From NCBI GenBank assembly GCA_019419865.1, contig JAHZIG010000009.1:49817-113816 (forward strand): DNA of 64,000 nt. The letters run 5' to 3'. The first letter of the stretch is position 1; every line of letters begins with the position of its first letter. The stretch is from Clostridiales bacterium (GTDB lineage Bacteria; Bacillota; Clostridia; Monoglobales; Monoglobaceae). A program made the position numbers and the translations under genes. A model generated the notes under the pieces. It did no database searches and was not told where the DNA came from. It worked only from the letters and a program-made list of their open reading frames with translations. This document shows, one piece after another, positions 17,084 to 27,357 of this stretch.

Positions 17084-17160
17084 AATAAAAATGATACCGT
17101 ATCTTGTTTTTTTTGTCAATATTTTTTGCATTTTAGAAGTCTGTTTTGACCGTCCCGGAC

Positions 17161-17189
17161 TTGACAAAATCGATAAAATGAAGTATTAT
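17161..17189 (+). promoter_or_regulatory. Ferredoxin promoter
   Basis: TTGACA (17161-17166), 17-nt spacer, TATTAT (17184-17189), 75 nt before the ferredoxin start. Confidence 0.75.
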
Positions 17190-17264
17190 CATATTGAAAA
17201 TGAAATTAAATTTAATCGACCCCGGTCGATTAGCAAAAGAATAAACTATAGGAAGGTGAAAAGA

Positions 17265-17435
17265 ATGGCATATAAGATTTCCGACGCTTGTATTTCATGC
17301 GGAGCTTGCGCTGCTGAATGTCCCGTATCATGTATTTCAGAGGGCGACGGTCAGTACGTTATAGACGCTGATCAGTGCATAGAGTGCGGCAACTGCGCGA
17401 ACGTCTGCCCCGTAGACGCTCCCGCTGCTGAATAA
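17265..17435 (+). CDS. 2[4Fe-4S] ferredoxin (clostridial type)
   Basis: A 56-residue protein made of two cysteine clusters, CISCGACAAECPVSC and CIECGNCANVCPVD. Each is CxxCxxCxxxCP and binds one [4Fe-4S] centre. This is the short ferredoxin used by fermentative clostridia to carry low-potential electrons between pyruvate:ferredoxin oxidoreductase, hydrogenase and Rnf-type complexes in the cytoplasm. GGAAGGTG lies ahead of ATG 17265. The gene has its own consensus promoter and its own terminator, so it is a single-gene unit, probably strongly expressed. Confidence 0.95.
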   Translation: MAYKISDACISCGACAAECPVSCISEGDGQYVIDADQCIECGNCANVCPVDAPAAE

Positions 17436-17450
17436 TTCAAGTATGAACCA

Positions 17451-17484
17451 AAAACGGAGCCCTGCTTTGGCGCTCCGTTTTTTC
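17451..17484 (+). terminator. Ferredoxin terminator
   Basis: ACGGAGC pairs with GCTCCGT across a CCTGCTTTGGC loop, followed by six or more T (17478-17483). Confidence 0.9.
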
Positions 17485-17615
17485 ATATCAATTTTTCTTT
17501 TCTATAAACGATCGTCCTATGTTTATACTATAACCGTTTTATGCTTTATTTATTCGCTATGTAATTTATTGCCAAGCAGATAGGTTTCGTCGCTTTTAAT
17601 ATATTGTACAAAATA

Positions 17616-18554
17616 TTATTGCTCCCCCGCGACAAACCTAAATACCTCCAATATCCCAAACATATCCTCAAACACCCGCTCCTTCCCCTTCTCGTTCATT
17701 ATCTCATGTCTCATTTTGGGATATATCTTATACCCCACCCATCTGTATCCGGTCTCCTGGAGCCTGTTTACCGAACCTAAAAGCCGCTTTTTCGAGCCGA
17801 CGCACGCGTCCTCTTCGCCCGCCAAAAATACGATCGGCAGATCCGGGTTGCCCGCCGCGGCGTTTTTGTCCTGGTATATGTCGTTCATCAGATCGAGCAG
17901 ACAGAGATACCCGTTAAGCGTAAACGGAAAGCCGCACTTTTCGTCCTCGGTAAAGGCGCGCACTACCTCCTTGTCGCTGCAAAGCCACGCGTTCAGGTTG
18001 TTCTCGCCCTTAAAGCTGTAGTTGAACACGTTTATGAACATATCGTTGAGCCGGCTGTCGCGCATATGGTCGTCGCCGTACTTCGCGTAATTCTCCGCGA
18101 CCGGTCTTAAAAGGGTAACGGCGTCGTTCCAGCTCGGCGCGCCGCAGAGTATGAGCCCGTCTATCTCCGAATCGTATTTCTTTATATACGACCTCGCGAC
18201 CATCGTTCCCATGCTGTGCGCGATCATAAAACACGGGAGATCGGGCAACTCCTTTTTTATATACAGCGTTATCTGGCGAAGATCCTCGACCACGGCCTTA
18301 GCGCCGTTTTCATAGAAGTATCCGAAGTCGTTCTCCGATTTCACGCTCTCGCCGTGACCTCTGTGGTCGTTGATTATGCAGACGTATCCCTTCTCGGCAA
18401 AACGCTTCATTATCTCCAGATACCGCTCCTTCCTCTCGGTCATACCGTGCGAGAACTGCAAAATCCCGACCGGCCGGACGTCCGGGATTAGCGTCATAAG
18501 TCCGAGCGATAAGCTGTCGAACTGCGAGATCAATCTAAAAGTTTTAAGCTTCAA
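17616..18554 (-). CDS. Alpha/beta hydrolase (monoacylglycerol-lipase / serine aminopeptidase S33 type)
   Basis: 312 residues. The order of motifs is that of the Hydrolase_4 family: oxyanion region FSHGMTER (about 36), HRGHGES (about 64), nucleophile elbow AHSMGTM (Ser near 117), acid in FLAGEEDACVG and catalytic His in MRHEIMNE near the C-terminus. The elbow begins with Ala rather than the usual Gly. There is no signal peptide, so it acts in the cytoplasm, most likely as a lipase or esterase on acylglycerols or lysophospholipids. It is flanked by unrelated genes and gives no context for a substrate. Confidence 0.85.
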   Translation of the reverse strand: MKLKTFRLISQFDSLSLGLMTLIPDVRPVGILQFSHGMTERKERYLEIMKRFAEKGYVCIINDHRGHGESVKSENDFGYFYENGAKAVVEDLRQITLYIKKELPDLPCFMIAHSMGTMVARSYIKKYDSEIDGLILCGAPSWNDAVTLLRPVAENYAKYGDDHMRDSRLNDMFINVFNYSFKGENNLNAWLCSDKEVVRAFTEDEKCGFPFTLNGYLCLLDLMNDIYQDKNAAAGNPDLPIVFLAGEEDACVGSKKRLLGSVNRLQETGYRWVGYKIYPKMRHEIMNEKGKERVFEDMFGILEVFRFVAGEQ

Positions 18555-18739
18555 TTTCTGCGCCTCCTTCGTCCGTAAATTTTATCGATATCCGCTAAGT
18601 TTTTATTCCGTCCGGCGCGAACATCGCCGCGCCGGACGCGAGTTATCGGAGAATTAAAAGGTCTGATTCTTTAATAATTCTTACGCTTTAATTATACCAT
18701 ATATCAAAGTTTTTTCAATATTTAAGCGCCTGAAACCGG

Positions 18740-20125
<1,386 letters not shown>

Positions 20126-20157
20126 TTATTTCGCCCATGCGCGTTTCCGAGCGCTAT

Positions 20158-20255
20158 ATGCGAGGAAAATTTCGCGCGGGCGCTCTAATCCTGCCGGAGT
20201 CTAACGTGAAAGATACTTTCACGTTAGCGCTTCTGCAAAATTTTCCGCAATCATA
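20158..20255. repeat. Nested inverted repeat (~98 nt hairpin) upstream of eno
   Basis: CTAACGTGAAAG (20201-20212) and CTTTCACGTTAG (20216-20227) form a perfect 12-bp stem with a 3-nt loop. Outside it, GGAAAATTT..GC...GCTCTAA (20164-20188) pairs with TTAGCGC...GCAAAATTTTCC (20224-20250) imperfectly. The whole block folds into a long two-tier hairpin. It lies 120 bases upstream of eno and could be a repeat element or a regulatory structure. Confidence 0.55.
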
Positions 20256-20378
20256 TATTGTTACGGTTACTTCTATGATTTGCAGCTATTTGATTTTTAT
20301 ACCTATAATTAAGTTTGCATCGGTAATTTCTGTTTACGCTTTATTAAAAAACAACTTAAAAGCCGCGCGTATACGCGC

Positions 20379-20414
20379 AAAAAAAGCTCCGTAAAGCTAC
20401 GCGCCATACGGAAC
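20379..20414 (-). terminator. ptsI terminator
   Basis: On the minus strand GTTCCGTA pairs with TACGGAGC, followed by a seven-base T run (20385-20379). Confidence 0.8.
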
Positions 20415-20494
20415 CTATAGTTGCGGCCGAAACATAACCGCATATATTTAAATTTAATCAAATAAATTTAACCGTTCTCGCATATATCTCTTGT

Positions 20495-22213
20495 CTACGC
20501 GCCGTACTTGCTCTCGGCCGCTTTTTCAAGAACCGCCTTGACCTCCGATTCGGTCGCGCAGAACATCGCCTCGGCCGCTACCTTGTCTGCTTCCGCCTTT
20601 GTCCAGAGCGAGATATTCTTACGCGTTTTAAGTATGGATACCGGGTTTACGCTGTACTCGTCAAGCCCGAAGGATATTAGCAACGGAGCGAGCAGCGGAT
20701 CGGCCGCGGCCTCGCCGCACATTCCGACCGTTATCCCGGCCTCGGAGCCGCATTCTATTACGCGCTTTATACTGCGCAGGACGGCCGGATTGTATACCGA
20801 GTACAGATACGCGACCTTGGCGTTGCCCCTGTCTACCGACATCGTATACTGCGTGAGGTCGTTCGTGCCTATACTGAAGAAGTCCGCCTCCTTCGCCAAA
20901 AGATCGGCTATCAGGCTCGCGGCCGCAGTCTCTATCATAACGCCTATCTGTATGTCGCGGTTATATTCCACGCCCTCGGCGTCCAGCTCGGCCATGATCG
21001 AACGTACCAGCTCTTTTACCGCTCTCACCTCGTCGACGCAGGTCACGAGCGGGATCATTATCTTTATGTTTCCGAACGCGCTCGCTCTGAGCAGCGCCCT
21101 AAGCTGCGGCTTATACACGTCCTCTCTTGCAAGGCAGAATCTGACGGCTCTGAAGCCCAAAAACGGATTCTCGTCCTTTTCAAGTCCCAAATAGGGTATG
21201 TCCTTGTCTCCGCCGACGTCCAGCGTGCGGATTATCACCGGCTTGTCTCCAAACGTCAGCGCCGCCTTTTTATACGCCTCAAACTGCTCGTCCTCGGACG
21301 GCAGGGCGTCGTTGTCCATGTACAAAAACTCGGTTCTGAACAAACCTATACCCTCGGCGTCGCGCTCCGCTGCGGGTTTCGCTTCGTCCGCCGTGCCTAT
21401 ATTTCCGACCAGTTCCACGACTCTTCCGTCGCCGGTCGCGGTCGGCTTCCCCGCGTATTTGAGCAGTTCGCGCTTTTGCTCGTTGTACTCTTCCATCTTA
21501 AGAGTATACGTCTTTATCTCATCGTCGGTCGGATCCGCTATACATTCGCCCTTGATCCCGTCGACTATTACCTTATCCCCGTCGCTTAGGAGTTCGGTCA
21601 CGTTTTCGATGCTGAGTACCGCCGGTATCTCGAGCGCTCTCGCAAGTATTGCCGAGTGAGACGTCCTGCCGCCGGTCTCGGTCAGTATCCCTACTATGTT
21701 ATCCTTATTGATCCCCGAGGTCATGGACGGCGTCAGATCGTTCGCCGCTATCACGCTGTTCGGCGGCAGCGCGCTGAGATCGACGTCGGATATGCCGAGC
21801 ATGATCTTAAGCAGTCTTACCTTTATATCCCCTATGTCCGCGGCGCGCTGTTTGGTCAGTTCGTCGTCGGTCGCCGCGAATATCCCGGCGAACATATCGA
21901 GAACCGCGGCGGTCGCCGCTTCGGCGGTAAGTCCGGTATCTATCTGACCTTTTATCTCGTCGGCTATCGAGGGATCCTGTATCATGAGCGTGTGTCCCAT
22001 CAAGATCTCGGACTCCTTCTCGCCTATCCTCTCCCGCATATCCTCGGCCATACGCGTGGTATCCTCTACAAACTTATCCACGGCCTCCTCGAAACGCTTC
22101 TTCTCCTCTTCTGTGCTAAGCTCCGAGCTTTCTTCATACGCGATCTCCTGACTTTTTACCAAGACCACGTCCCCGATTCCTATTCCCTCCGAACCGGCTA
22201 TTCCTTTATACAT
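20495..22213 (-). CDS. ptsI: PTS enzyme I (phosphoenolpyruvate-protein phosphotransferase)
   Basis: 572 residues. The phosphohistidine site is in GGRTSHSAILARALEIPAV (near residue 190). Further blocks are GIGLFRTEFLYM, the PEP-binding DVGGDKDIPYLGL and LGFRAVRFCL, IGTNDLTQYTMSVDRGN, and the catalytic Cys in VGMCGEAAADP. Enzyme I takes phosphate from PEP and gives it to HPr, the first step for all PTS sugars. GAGGTGG lies before ATG 22213. It follows ptsH on the same strand, but 245 bases and a strong hairpin lie between, so the two may be expressed at different levels. Confidence 0.96.
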   Translation of the reverse strand: MYKGIAGSEGIGIGDVVLVKSQEIAYEESSELSTEEEKKRFEEAVDKFVEDTTRMAEDMRERIGEKESEILMGHTLMIQDPSIADEIKGQIDTGLTAEAATAAVLDMFAGIFAATDDELTKQRAADIGDIKVRLLKIMLGISDVDLSALPPNSVIAANDLTPSMTSGINKDNIVGILTETGGRTSHSAILARALEIPAVLSIENVTELLSDGDKVIVDGIKGECIADPTDDEIKTYTLKMEEYNEQKRELLKYAGKPTATGDGRVVELVGNIGTADEAKPAAERDAEGIGLFRTEFLYMDNDALPSEDEQFEAYKKAALTFGDKPVIIRTLDVGGDKDIPYLGLEKDENPFLGFRAVRFCLAREDVYKPQLRALLRASAFGNIKIMIPLVTCVDEVRAVKELVRSIMAELDAEGVEYNRDIQIGVMIETAAASLIADLLAKEADFFSIGTNDLTQYTMSVDRGNAKVAYLYSVYNPAVLRSIKRVIECGSEAGITVGMCGEAAADPLLAPLLISFGLDEYSVNPVSILKTRKNISLWTKAEADKVAAEAMFCATESEVKAVLEKAAESKYGA

Positions 22214-22302
22214 AATTTCCACCTCATCCGAATTAAAATTTTACTTCAATATACACGCCATATACGCCGACCGCCGGGTAACCCGGCCAAAGCTTATTCA
22301 AG

Positions 22303-22340
22303 AAACGGCGCGCCGGAGTCGATACGCCCCGCCGCCGTTT
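22303..22340 (-). repeat. GC-rich hairpin in the ptsH-ptsI gap
   Basis: AAACGGCG (22303-22310) and CGCCGTTT (22333-22340) are inverted. There is no T run, so it is not a simple terminator; it could stabilise the processed RNA end ahead of ptsI. Confidence 0.4.
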
Positions 22341-22371
22341 AGGCTCGGGCGCGGTCTGCGGTCGCTATAAT

Positions 22372-22409
22372 AAAAACCCTGCCCATATCGTTTCAGATTG
22401 AGCAGGGCG
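22372..22409 (-). terminator. Terminator/attenuator between ptsH and ptsI
   Basis: On the minus strand GCCCTGC (22408-22402) pairs with GCAGGG (22383-22378), followed by TTTTTA. It lies directly after ptsH and would limit read-through into ptsI. Confidence 0.8.
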
Positions 22410-22457
22410 TTATACGTCTTATTTTAGCTTATCTAGGCTCAGGCCGGATCGAAAGAC

Positions 22458-22712
22458 CTACGCTTCCTTGAGCATCTCCTCAGCCTTCGCCATAGCCTCG
22501 TTCTCGTCCGGGCCGTCGCATTCTACCGTTATCTCGCTGCCGCATTTTATACAAGCCGCGATAACGTTCATTATGCTCTTGCCGTTATAGCTTTTATCGT
22601 TAAATTTAATAGTAACCTCCGAGTCGAACTGAGCCATAGCCTTTGTAAACAGACCCGCCGGACGCATATGCAGTCCTTCGCTGTTGGTAACCACTATATT
22701 TTTTGAAATCAT
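22458..22712 (-). CDS. ptsH: PTS phosphocarrier HPr
   Basis: 84 residues. The phosphorylation site is His15 in GLHMRPAG, and the regulatory serine is Ser46 in YNGKSIMNV. Both fall at the canonical positions, so the protein can act in sugar phosphorylation and also be phosphorylated by HPr kinase for CcpA-type catabolite control. The start at 22712 (MISKNIVV) is chosen because AAGGAG lies 8 nt before it; a GTG three codons earlier is possible. A consensus promoter lies upstream and a terminator directly downstream. Confidence 0.95.
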   Translation of the reverse strand: MISKNIVVTNSEGLHMRPAGLFTKAMAQFDSEVTIKFNDKSYNGKSIMNVIAACIKCGSEITVECDGPDENEAMAKAEEMLKEA

Positions 22713-22777
22713 CTTTATCACTCCTTGGATATTTTATATATAATAAAACTATTTAAACCCGCTTAAGGCTAATGTAA

Positions 22778-22806
22778 ATTATATAGTAAATTTTTGGCGC
22801 CGTCAA
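22778..22806 (-). promoter_or_regulatory. ptsH promoter
   Basis: Minus strand: TTGACG (22806-22801), a 17-nt spacer and TATAAT (22783-22778), about 66 nt before ptsH. Confidence 0.8.
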
Positions 22807-23088
22807 GTATGTTTTTGTGCATTATTAACTAATAAATAAAACTTGTACACAATAACTAAACATTCGGCTCTTAAATCAACATTTCATACAAATTTCATAT
22901 CGTTTCTTACCTCTGCGGCGGCGCCGGATCCGAGAATCGAACAAAAATATTATTGCCATTTTGGCCGCGGTTATACTATGCGCCCGGCTCGAAAACCGCG
23001 CTCGGCTTTAAAACCGCGTCTTTCGCCTTGACAACGCTCAAATAGGGCGCTATATATAATTTAAGATCAATCATAACAGGAGGCAAAT
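22807..23088. other. Intergenic region ptsH / acetyltransferase
   Basis: No gene seen. A TTGACA-like TTGACAACG at about 23029 and AT-rich DNA probably serve the acetyltransferase promoter. Confidence 0.4.
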
Positions 23089-23598
23089 ATGCTGATAAGA
23101 AAAGAGACTCCCGACGATTTTGACGAAGTATACGCGCTCGTAACCTCGGCGTTTGGGTCCGCCGAACACAGCGACGGAAACGAACAGGATCTGGTAGTAT
23201 CGCTTAGAAAAAGCTCCGCGTTCGTTCCCGAACTCTCCTTAGTCGCTCAAATAGGGGGTAAAATAGCGGGACACATTCTGTTTACCGAAGCGAAGGTCGG
23301 CGGCTCGACCGTACTCGCGCTCGCTCCGCTGTCCGTACTCCCCGAGTTTCAAAACCGGGGCGTCGGCTCGGCGCTGGTCGAGGCCGGACACGAAACGGCG
23401 AAAAAGCTGGGGTATAACTACTCCATAGTCTTGGGCAGCGAAAAATACTATCCGCGATTCGGCTACGTTCCGGCAAAAAACCTCGGCGTATCCGCTCCGG
23501 CGGGGATCCCGCCCGAAAATTTCATGGCGGTCAAACTGCGCGAGGACGCGGAGCCCATAAGCGGCGAGATCGAATACGCGAGAGAGTTCGGTATTTAA
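23089..23598 (+). CDS. GNAT-family N-acetyltransferase (YhbS-like)
   Basis: 169 residues forming one GNAT domain. The acetyl-CoA-binding motif A is LSVLPEFQNRGVGSALVEAG (about 84-103), with the Q/RxxGxG/A pyrophosphate loop as QNRGVG. The block LGSEKYYPRFGYVPA afterwards is typical of YhbS and related proteins. GGAGG lies ahead of ATG 23089. The acetyl acceptor is unknown; YhbS-type enzymes are widespread and mostly uncharacterised. The gene is followed by a second, different acetyltransferase with its own promoter, so the pair is probably chance or functional neighbourhood, not one operon. Confidence 0.88.
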   Translation: MLIRKETPDDFDEVYALVTSAFGSAEHSDGNEQDLVVSLRKSSAFVPELSLVAQIGGKIAGHILFTEAKVGGSTVLALAPLSVLPEFQNRGVGSALVEAGHETAKKLGYNYSIVLGSEKYYPRFGYVPAKNLGVSAPAGIPPENFMAVKLREDAEPISGEIEYAREFGI

Positions 23599-23718
23599 AG
23601 CGCCGTATTGCGCCCAAACCTGGATATTTTATATGTTTTACTCGGGCGATTTAATAATATGGATTTTTTACGCAGGCCGTGTTATAATATATCTGACTTT
23701 GAATAAGGAGCTGATTTC

Positions 23719-24696
23719 GTGAATAATGTTCGTTTTGCCGAACCGTCCGATCTTGAAAACGTCAAGAACGCGTGGAACGTATGTTTCGACGATCCCAAGG
23801 ACTACGTGGACTGGAACTTTAAATATAACTACGACTTCAAAACTACCGTAGTGGCGGAATGCGGCGGAAAGTTCGCGTCGAACATGCAGCTCGTCCCCTA
23901 CGACCTTTGCATAAACGGCGAAAGCATACGTTCGTTTTATATAAGCGGCGTCGCGACCCTGCCCGAATTCAGGATGAGGGGACTTGTGCGCGCTCAGTTC
24001 GAGTTCGCCTTGCCCGAAATGTTAAAACTCGGCGCGGCCGTGACCACGCTGATACCCTTCAAAAAGGAATTTTACGAGAAATTCGGGTATACGGTAGTAT
24101 ACGAACGGCATAAATTCAAACCCGAAACAGCGCCGCAGGACGCGAAGATATATAAAAGATCCGACATAGACGGCGCGGCTAAGGAGAAATTGATCGATAC
24201 TCTCGACAGGATATACCGCTCCGATCTAAAAGGCAAAAACGGTTATATTTTAAGGACGCGGGATAACTGGAACAGGCTGCTCGGCGCGCTTACCGTATCC
24301 GAAAGCGGCGCGGTCGCGCTCGCCCAAAACGAAAACGGATATATAATGTCCGAAGGCGGCGAGATATTGGAATTTCACGGCGATTTAGGAACCGAAATGC
24401 TCGAGGCGGGCGACAGGCCGCCGTGTATGGCGAGAGTTGTGGACGCGAAGAAGATCTTAGCGCTGTCCGCGCAAAGGTTCGACGGGGATATGACGCTTAA
24501 GATCCGCGACGACATGATAGCTGAAAACAACAAAACTTTTCGGATAAGCCAAAAGCGCTTGGAGGTTACCGACGCTCCGGCCGATATAGAGCTGGATATA
24601 AGCGAGCTCACCGCGCTTTATTACGGCTTTAAAACCGACTCGCGGCTCGGCGGACTGTTTCGTTCACGCCCCACGTACTTTGAGGTTCAGATATAA
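23719..24696 (+). CDS. GNAT-family acetyltransferase, Eis-like
   Basis: 325 residues starting at GTG 23719 with AAGGAG ahead of it. The N-terminal GNAT domain has GVATLPEFRMRGLVRAQFE with RMRGLV as the acetyl-CoA loop, and IPFKKEFYEKFGYTVVYE, which matches the Eis type where the Y..GF/GY follows. Residues after ~150 form a second, divergent GNAT-like and SCP2-like region, as in Eis. Eis acetylates multiple amines on aminoglycosides in mycobacteria, but in Firmicutes the role is open. An extended -10 (TG-T-TATAAT, TATAAT at 23683-23688) lies just upstream. Short relative to Eis (~400), so the C-terminal lipid-binding-like domain is reduced. Confidence 0.8.
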   Translation: MNNVRFAEPSDLENVKNAWNVCFDDPKDYVDWNFKYNYDFKTTVVAECGGKFASNMQLVPYDLCINGESIRSFYISGVATLPEFRMRGLVRAQFEFALPEMLKLGAAVTTLIPFKKEFYEKFGYTVVYERHKFKPETAPQDAKIYKRSDIDGAAKEKLIDTLDRIYRSDLKGKNGYILRTRDNWNRLLGALTVSESGAVALAQNENGYIMSEGGEILEFHGDLGTEMLEAGDRPPCMARVVDAKKILALSAQRFDGDMTLKIRDDMIAENNKTFRISQKRLEVTDAPADIELDISELTALYYGFKTDSRLGGLFRSRPTYFEVQI

Positions 24697-24712
24697 ACTC
24701 GGATAAAATTCA

Positions 24713-24752
24713 GCGCCGGCGCCCTTGTATTCGGCTCCGGCGGCGTTTTTGT
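24713..24752 (+). terminator. Terminator behind the Eis-like gene
   Basis: CGCCGG.GCC pairs with GGC.CCGGCG around a CTTGTATTC loop, then GTTTTTG. Confidence 0.75.
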
Positions 24753-24753
24753 A

Positions 24754-25629
24754 TTATCCCATCTTTGACAGTTTGACCGGGGCGAAGCCTTCGCCCATGA
24801 TCTGGCTTACGTCAGAGACTATTATAAAAGCGCGGGGGTCCTCGTTATATACTATCTCGCGCAGGATATGATACTCCGGCGCCCGAACGACGCACATCAA
24901 GACCTTCATATCCTTTCCGAAGTACGCGCCCTCGGCTTTAAGGAAGGTCGCGCCCCTCTCCATCCGCTCGAGTATAAGCTCCGCGATCCGTTTATTTTTT
25001 TCGGATACGATCAAAACGTTTTTACCCTTATCGACGCCGTAGACGATGCCGTCGATTATACGCGTCTGACAAAACAGGGCGACTATGCCGAACATTCCCG
25101 ATTCGATATTTCTGAACACAACGACGGACGCGGCCAGCACGACCCCGTCTATCAGCATAAGCGCCTTGCCGATCTGGATATGCGGAAAGCGGCGCTCGGT
25201 AAGACACGAGATTATATCCGTGCCGCCGGTCGTAGAGCCGCGCAGGAATATCGTTCCCAGCCCGATCCCCATAAACACTCCCGCAAAGACGGCGCCCAGC
25301 ATCCTATCCCCCGAATACTGGGGAAAATACCTCGATACTATCAAGTCGAGTACGGCGCTGCAAATAATAATCGTCCTGACCGTTCTTAGCGCAAACCTCT
25401 TTCCTATAAGCCTGTACGCCAGGATAACGAGCGGGATATTTATGACCGCGCTCAAAAGTCCGACCGGCGCCCCGGTCAGATATTTTATCATTATAGAAAC
25501 GCCCGAGACGCCGCCGGGCGCTATATTTACCTTTTCCGAAAAGCAGTATATCCCGATCGCCAAAGCGAAAGCTCCGACTATATCGGCCAATATATTAAGC
25601 GTAAATTCCTTTAGTTTATAATTGTTCAT
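24754..25629 (-). CDS. YitT-family membrane protein (DUF161/DUF2179)
   Basis: 291 residues. Five or six hydrophobic segments fill residues 10-190, including IYCFSEKVNIAPGGVSGVSIMIKYL and LRGSTTGGTDIISCL, both hallmarks of the YitT family. The C-terminal ~80 residues form the soluble DUF2179 domain with KGKNVLIVSEKNKRIAELIL. Function is not established; it is a common Firmicutes inner-membrane protein. ATG 25629 gives the family N-terminus; its ribosome site is weak, and the frame is open 15 codons further. It lies convergent to the acetyltransferase, sharing the terminator at 24.7 kb. Confidence 0.85.
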   Translation of the reverse strand: MNNYKLKEFTLNILADIVGAFALAIGIYCFSEKVNIAPGGVSGVSIMIKYLTGAPVGLLSAVINIPLVILAYRLIGKRFALRTVRTIIICSAVLDLIVSRYFPQYSGDRMLGAVFAGVFMGIGLGTIFLRGSTTGGTDIISCLTERRFPHIQIGKALMLIDGVVLAASVVVFRNIESGMFGIVALFCQTRIIDGIVYGVDKGKNVLIVSEKNKRIAELILERMERGATFLKAEGAYFGKDMKVLMCVVRAPEYHILREIVYNEDPRAFIIVSDVSQIMGEGFAPVKLSKMG

Positions 25630-25819
25630 AATGAAAAAATCAAATCCTCTTCGAGCGTGATACGCGCGGCCCATACGCTGCGCCCTAAGCTCCTCTTAAA
25701 ACCGATATATCTGAATATCATCGGTTCGTTATAATGTATTTTCTCATTATAGTTTGCGTAAGCGACTTGAATAAAATACCTTTTAAGACTTATTTATATT
25801 GGTATTATTTACCTATCTG

Positions 25820-27172
25820 TCAGTCCGTTCCGCTCAGCCAATAAAACAGTTTCTTTCTTCTTATCCTGTAATAGACGAGTCCTACAATATCGGCCAACGC
25901 CCAGCCTATCGGAACCGACCACCATATTCCCCAGACTCCGATCGCGTCTATAGCCGACAGCGCGTACGCAAGCGCGACCCGCGTCCCGAGAGATACAGCC
26001 GTAAGAACGACCGACATACCCGGTTTGCCCAGCGCTCTGTACAGCCCGTACAGCAGGAACAGACAGCCTATCCCGCAGTAGAAAGCTCCTTCTATCCTGA
26101 GATAGCGCACGCCTTCGGCTATGATCGCGGTCTCCTCTCCGCTCACAAACATCAGCATGAGCGGGCGCGCAAAGATCCACACCGCGGCGGATATTATCAC
26201 GCAAAAGACCGCCGCCGTAAGAACCGCGCCCTTAAGCCCTTCGCGGATTCGCCTCTCCTTTTTCGCGCCGTAGTTCTGAGCTATGAATGTCGAAAACGCG
26301 TTCCCGAAATCCTGGACCGGCATATACGCGAACGAATCTATTTTGACCGCCGCCGCAAAAGCCGCCATGACCGTGGCGCCGAAGCTGTTAACCAATCCCT
26401 GCACCAATAATATGCCGAGGTTCATCACCGACTGCTGAACGCAGGTCAGCACGGAGAATCCTGCGATCTCCTTGATCCTCTCCGCTCTTATGCGGCGGCT
26501 CTGGCGATCGACCCTAAGATCCGGGCGTTTTGCCCATGCGTATACCGCGATGCCTATCCCCGCGGCGTACTGGGATATGACCGTAGCCTCGGCCGCGCCG
26601 CCGACTCCGCGCCCCAGCCCTATAACGAACCACAGATCCAAAACGATATTCATCACCGCCGAGACCGCCAGAAATATCAACGGCGTCACCGAATTCCCGA
26701 CCGCCCTGAGCAGAGACGCGAAATAGTTATATAAAAAAGTCGCGGCCAAACCGAAGAATATTATCTCGATATATTCGCGCATATCCCCTCTCACATCGGA
26801 GGGTATATTCATAAATGTCAAGATCCGGTCGATAAACGCAAACACGGCTATGTTTAAGACAAGCGTAAACGCGGCGACGAATATAAACGATGTGAAGATA
26901 CATTCCTTCAGTCCCCGCTCGTCCCTCTGTCCGAAATGGATAGAAAATACCGCGCCGCTTCCCATACACAGACCGAGCAGAATCGACGTCAAGAACGTCA
27001 TAAGAGTATAAGCCGAGCCGACGGCCGCCAAAGCGTTCGGACCTATGAACCGTCCGACTATCAGCGTATCCGCTATATTATAACACTGCTGAAGCAGATT
27101 CCCAAGTATCATTGGCGCCGCGAAGAGCAGAATGGTCTTGACCACGGGTCCGCGAGTCAGATCGCCGGTCAT
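25820..27172 (-). CDS. MATE-family multidrug/Na+ antiporter (first copy)
   Basis: 450 residues with twelve membrane segments in two halves. The family start LTRGPVVKTILLFAAPMILGNLLQQCYNIADTLIVGR is clear, as is the repeat in the second half. MATE proteins export drugs or metabolites in exchange for Na+ or H+. GAGGGGG lies 8 nt before ATG 27172; the ATG two codons earlier is too close to it. It shares only family-level similarity with the second MATE gene at 55.8 kb. No regulator is directly linked; the AraC gene is divergent and has its own promoter. Confidence 0.9.
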   Translation of the reverse strand: MTGDLTRGPVVKTILLFAAPMILGNLLQQCYNIADTLIVGRFIGPNALAAVGSAYTLMTFLTSILLGLCMGSGAVFSIHFGQRDERGLKECIFTSFIFVAAFTLVLNIAVFAFIDRILTFMNIPSDVRGDMREYIEIIFFGLAATFLYNYFASLLRAVGNSVTPLIFLAVSAVMNIVLDLWFVIGLGRGVGGAAEATVISQYAAGIGIAVYAWAKRPDLRVDRQSRRIRAERIKEIAGFSVLTCVQQSVMNLGILLVQGLVNSFGATVMAAFAAAVKIDSFAYMPVQDFGNAFSTFIAQNYGAKKERRIREGLKGAVLTAAVFCVIISAAVWIFARPLMLMFVSGEETAIIAEGVRYLRIEGAFYCGIGCLFLLYGLYRALGKPGMSVVLTAVSLGTRVALAYALSAIDAIGVWGIWWSVPIGWALADIVGLVYYRIRRKKLFYWLSGTD

Positions 27173-27296
27173 ACGCATATCCCCCTCAAATTCCGATTTT
27201 TCCGTAGAATATTATAGCCGATACCGACTCCGCCGTCAACCAGTGAAGCAAACCCTTGCGCCGGCTTAAATTTCCCTCGATTATCCGCCGTTCTTA

Positions 27297-27325
27297 TTGA
27301 TATAACCAACGCGCTGTGTTATAAT
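27297..27325 (+). promoter_or_regulatory. Promoter of the AraC-type regulator gene
   Basis: TTGATA (27297-27302), 17-nt spacer, TATAAT (27320-27325), 33 nt before the start codon. Confidence 0.8.
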
Positions 27326-27357
27326 TTTCTTATAATATAAAAAGGAGAGACCCGCAT

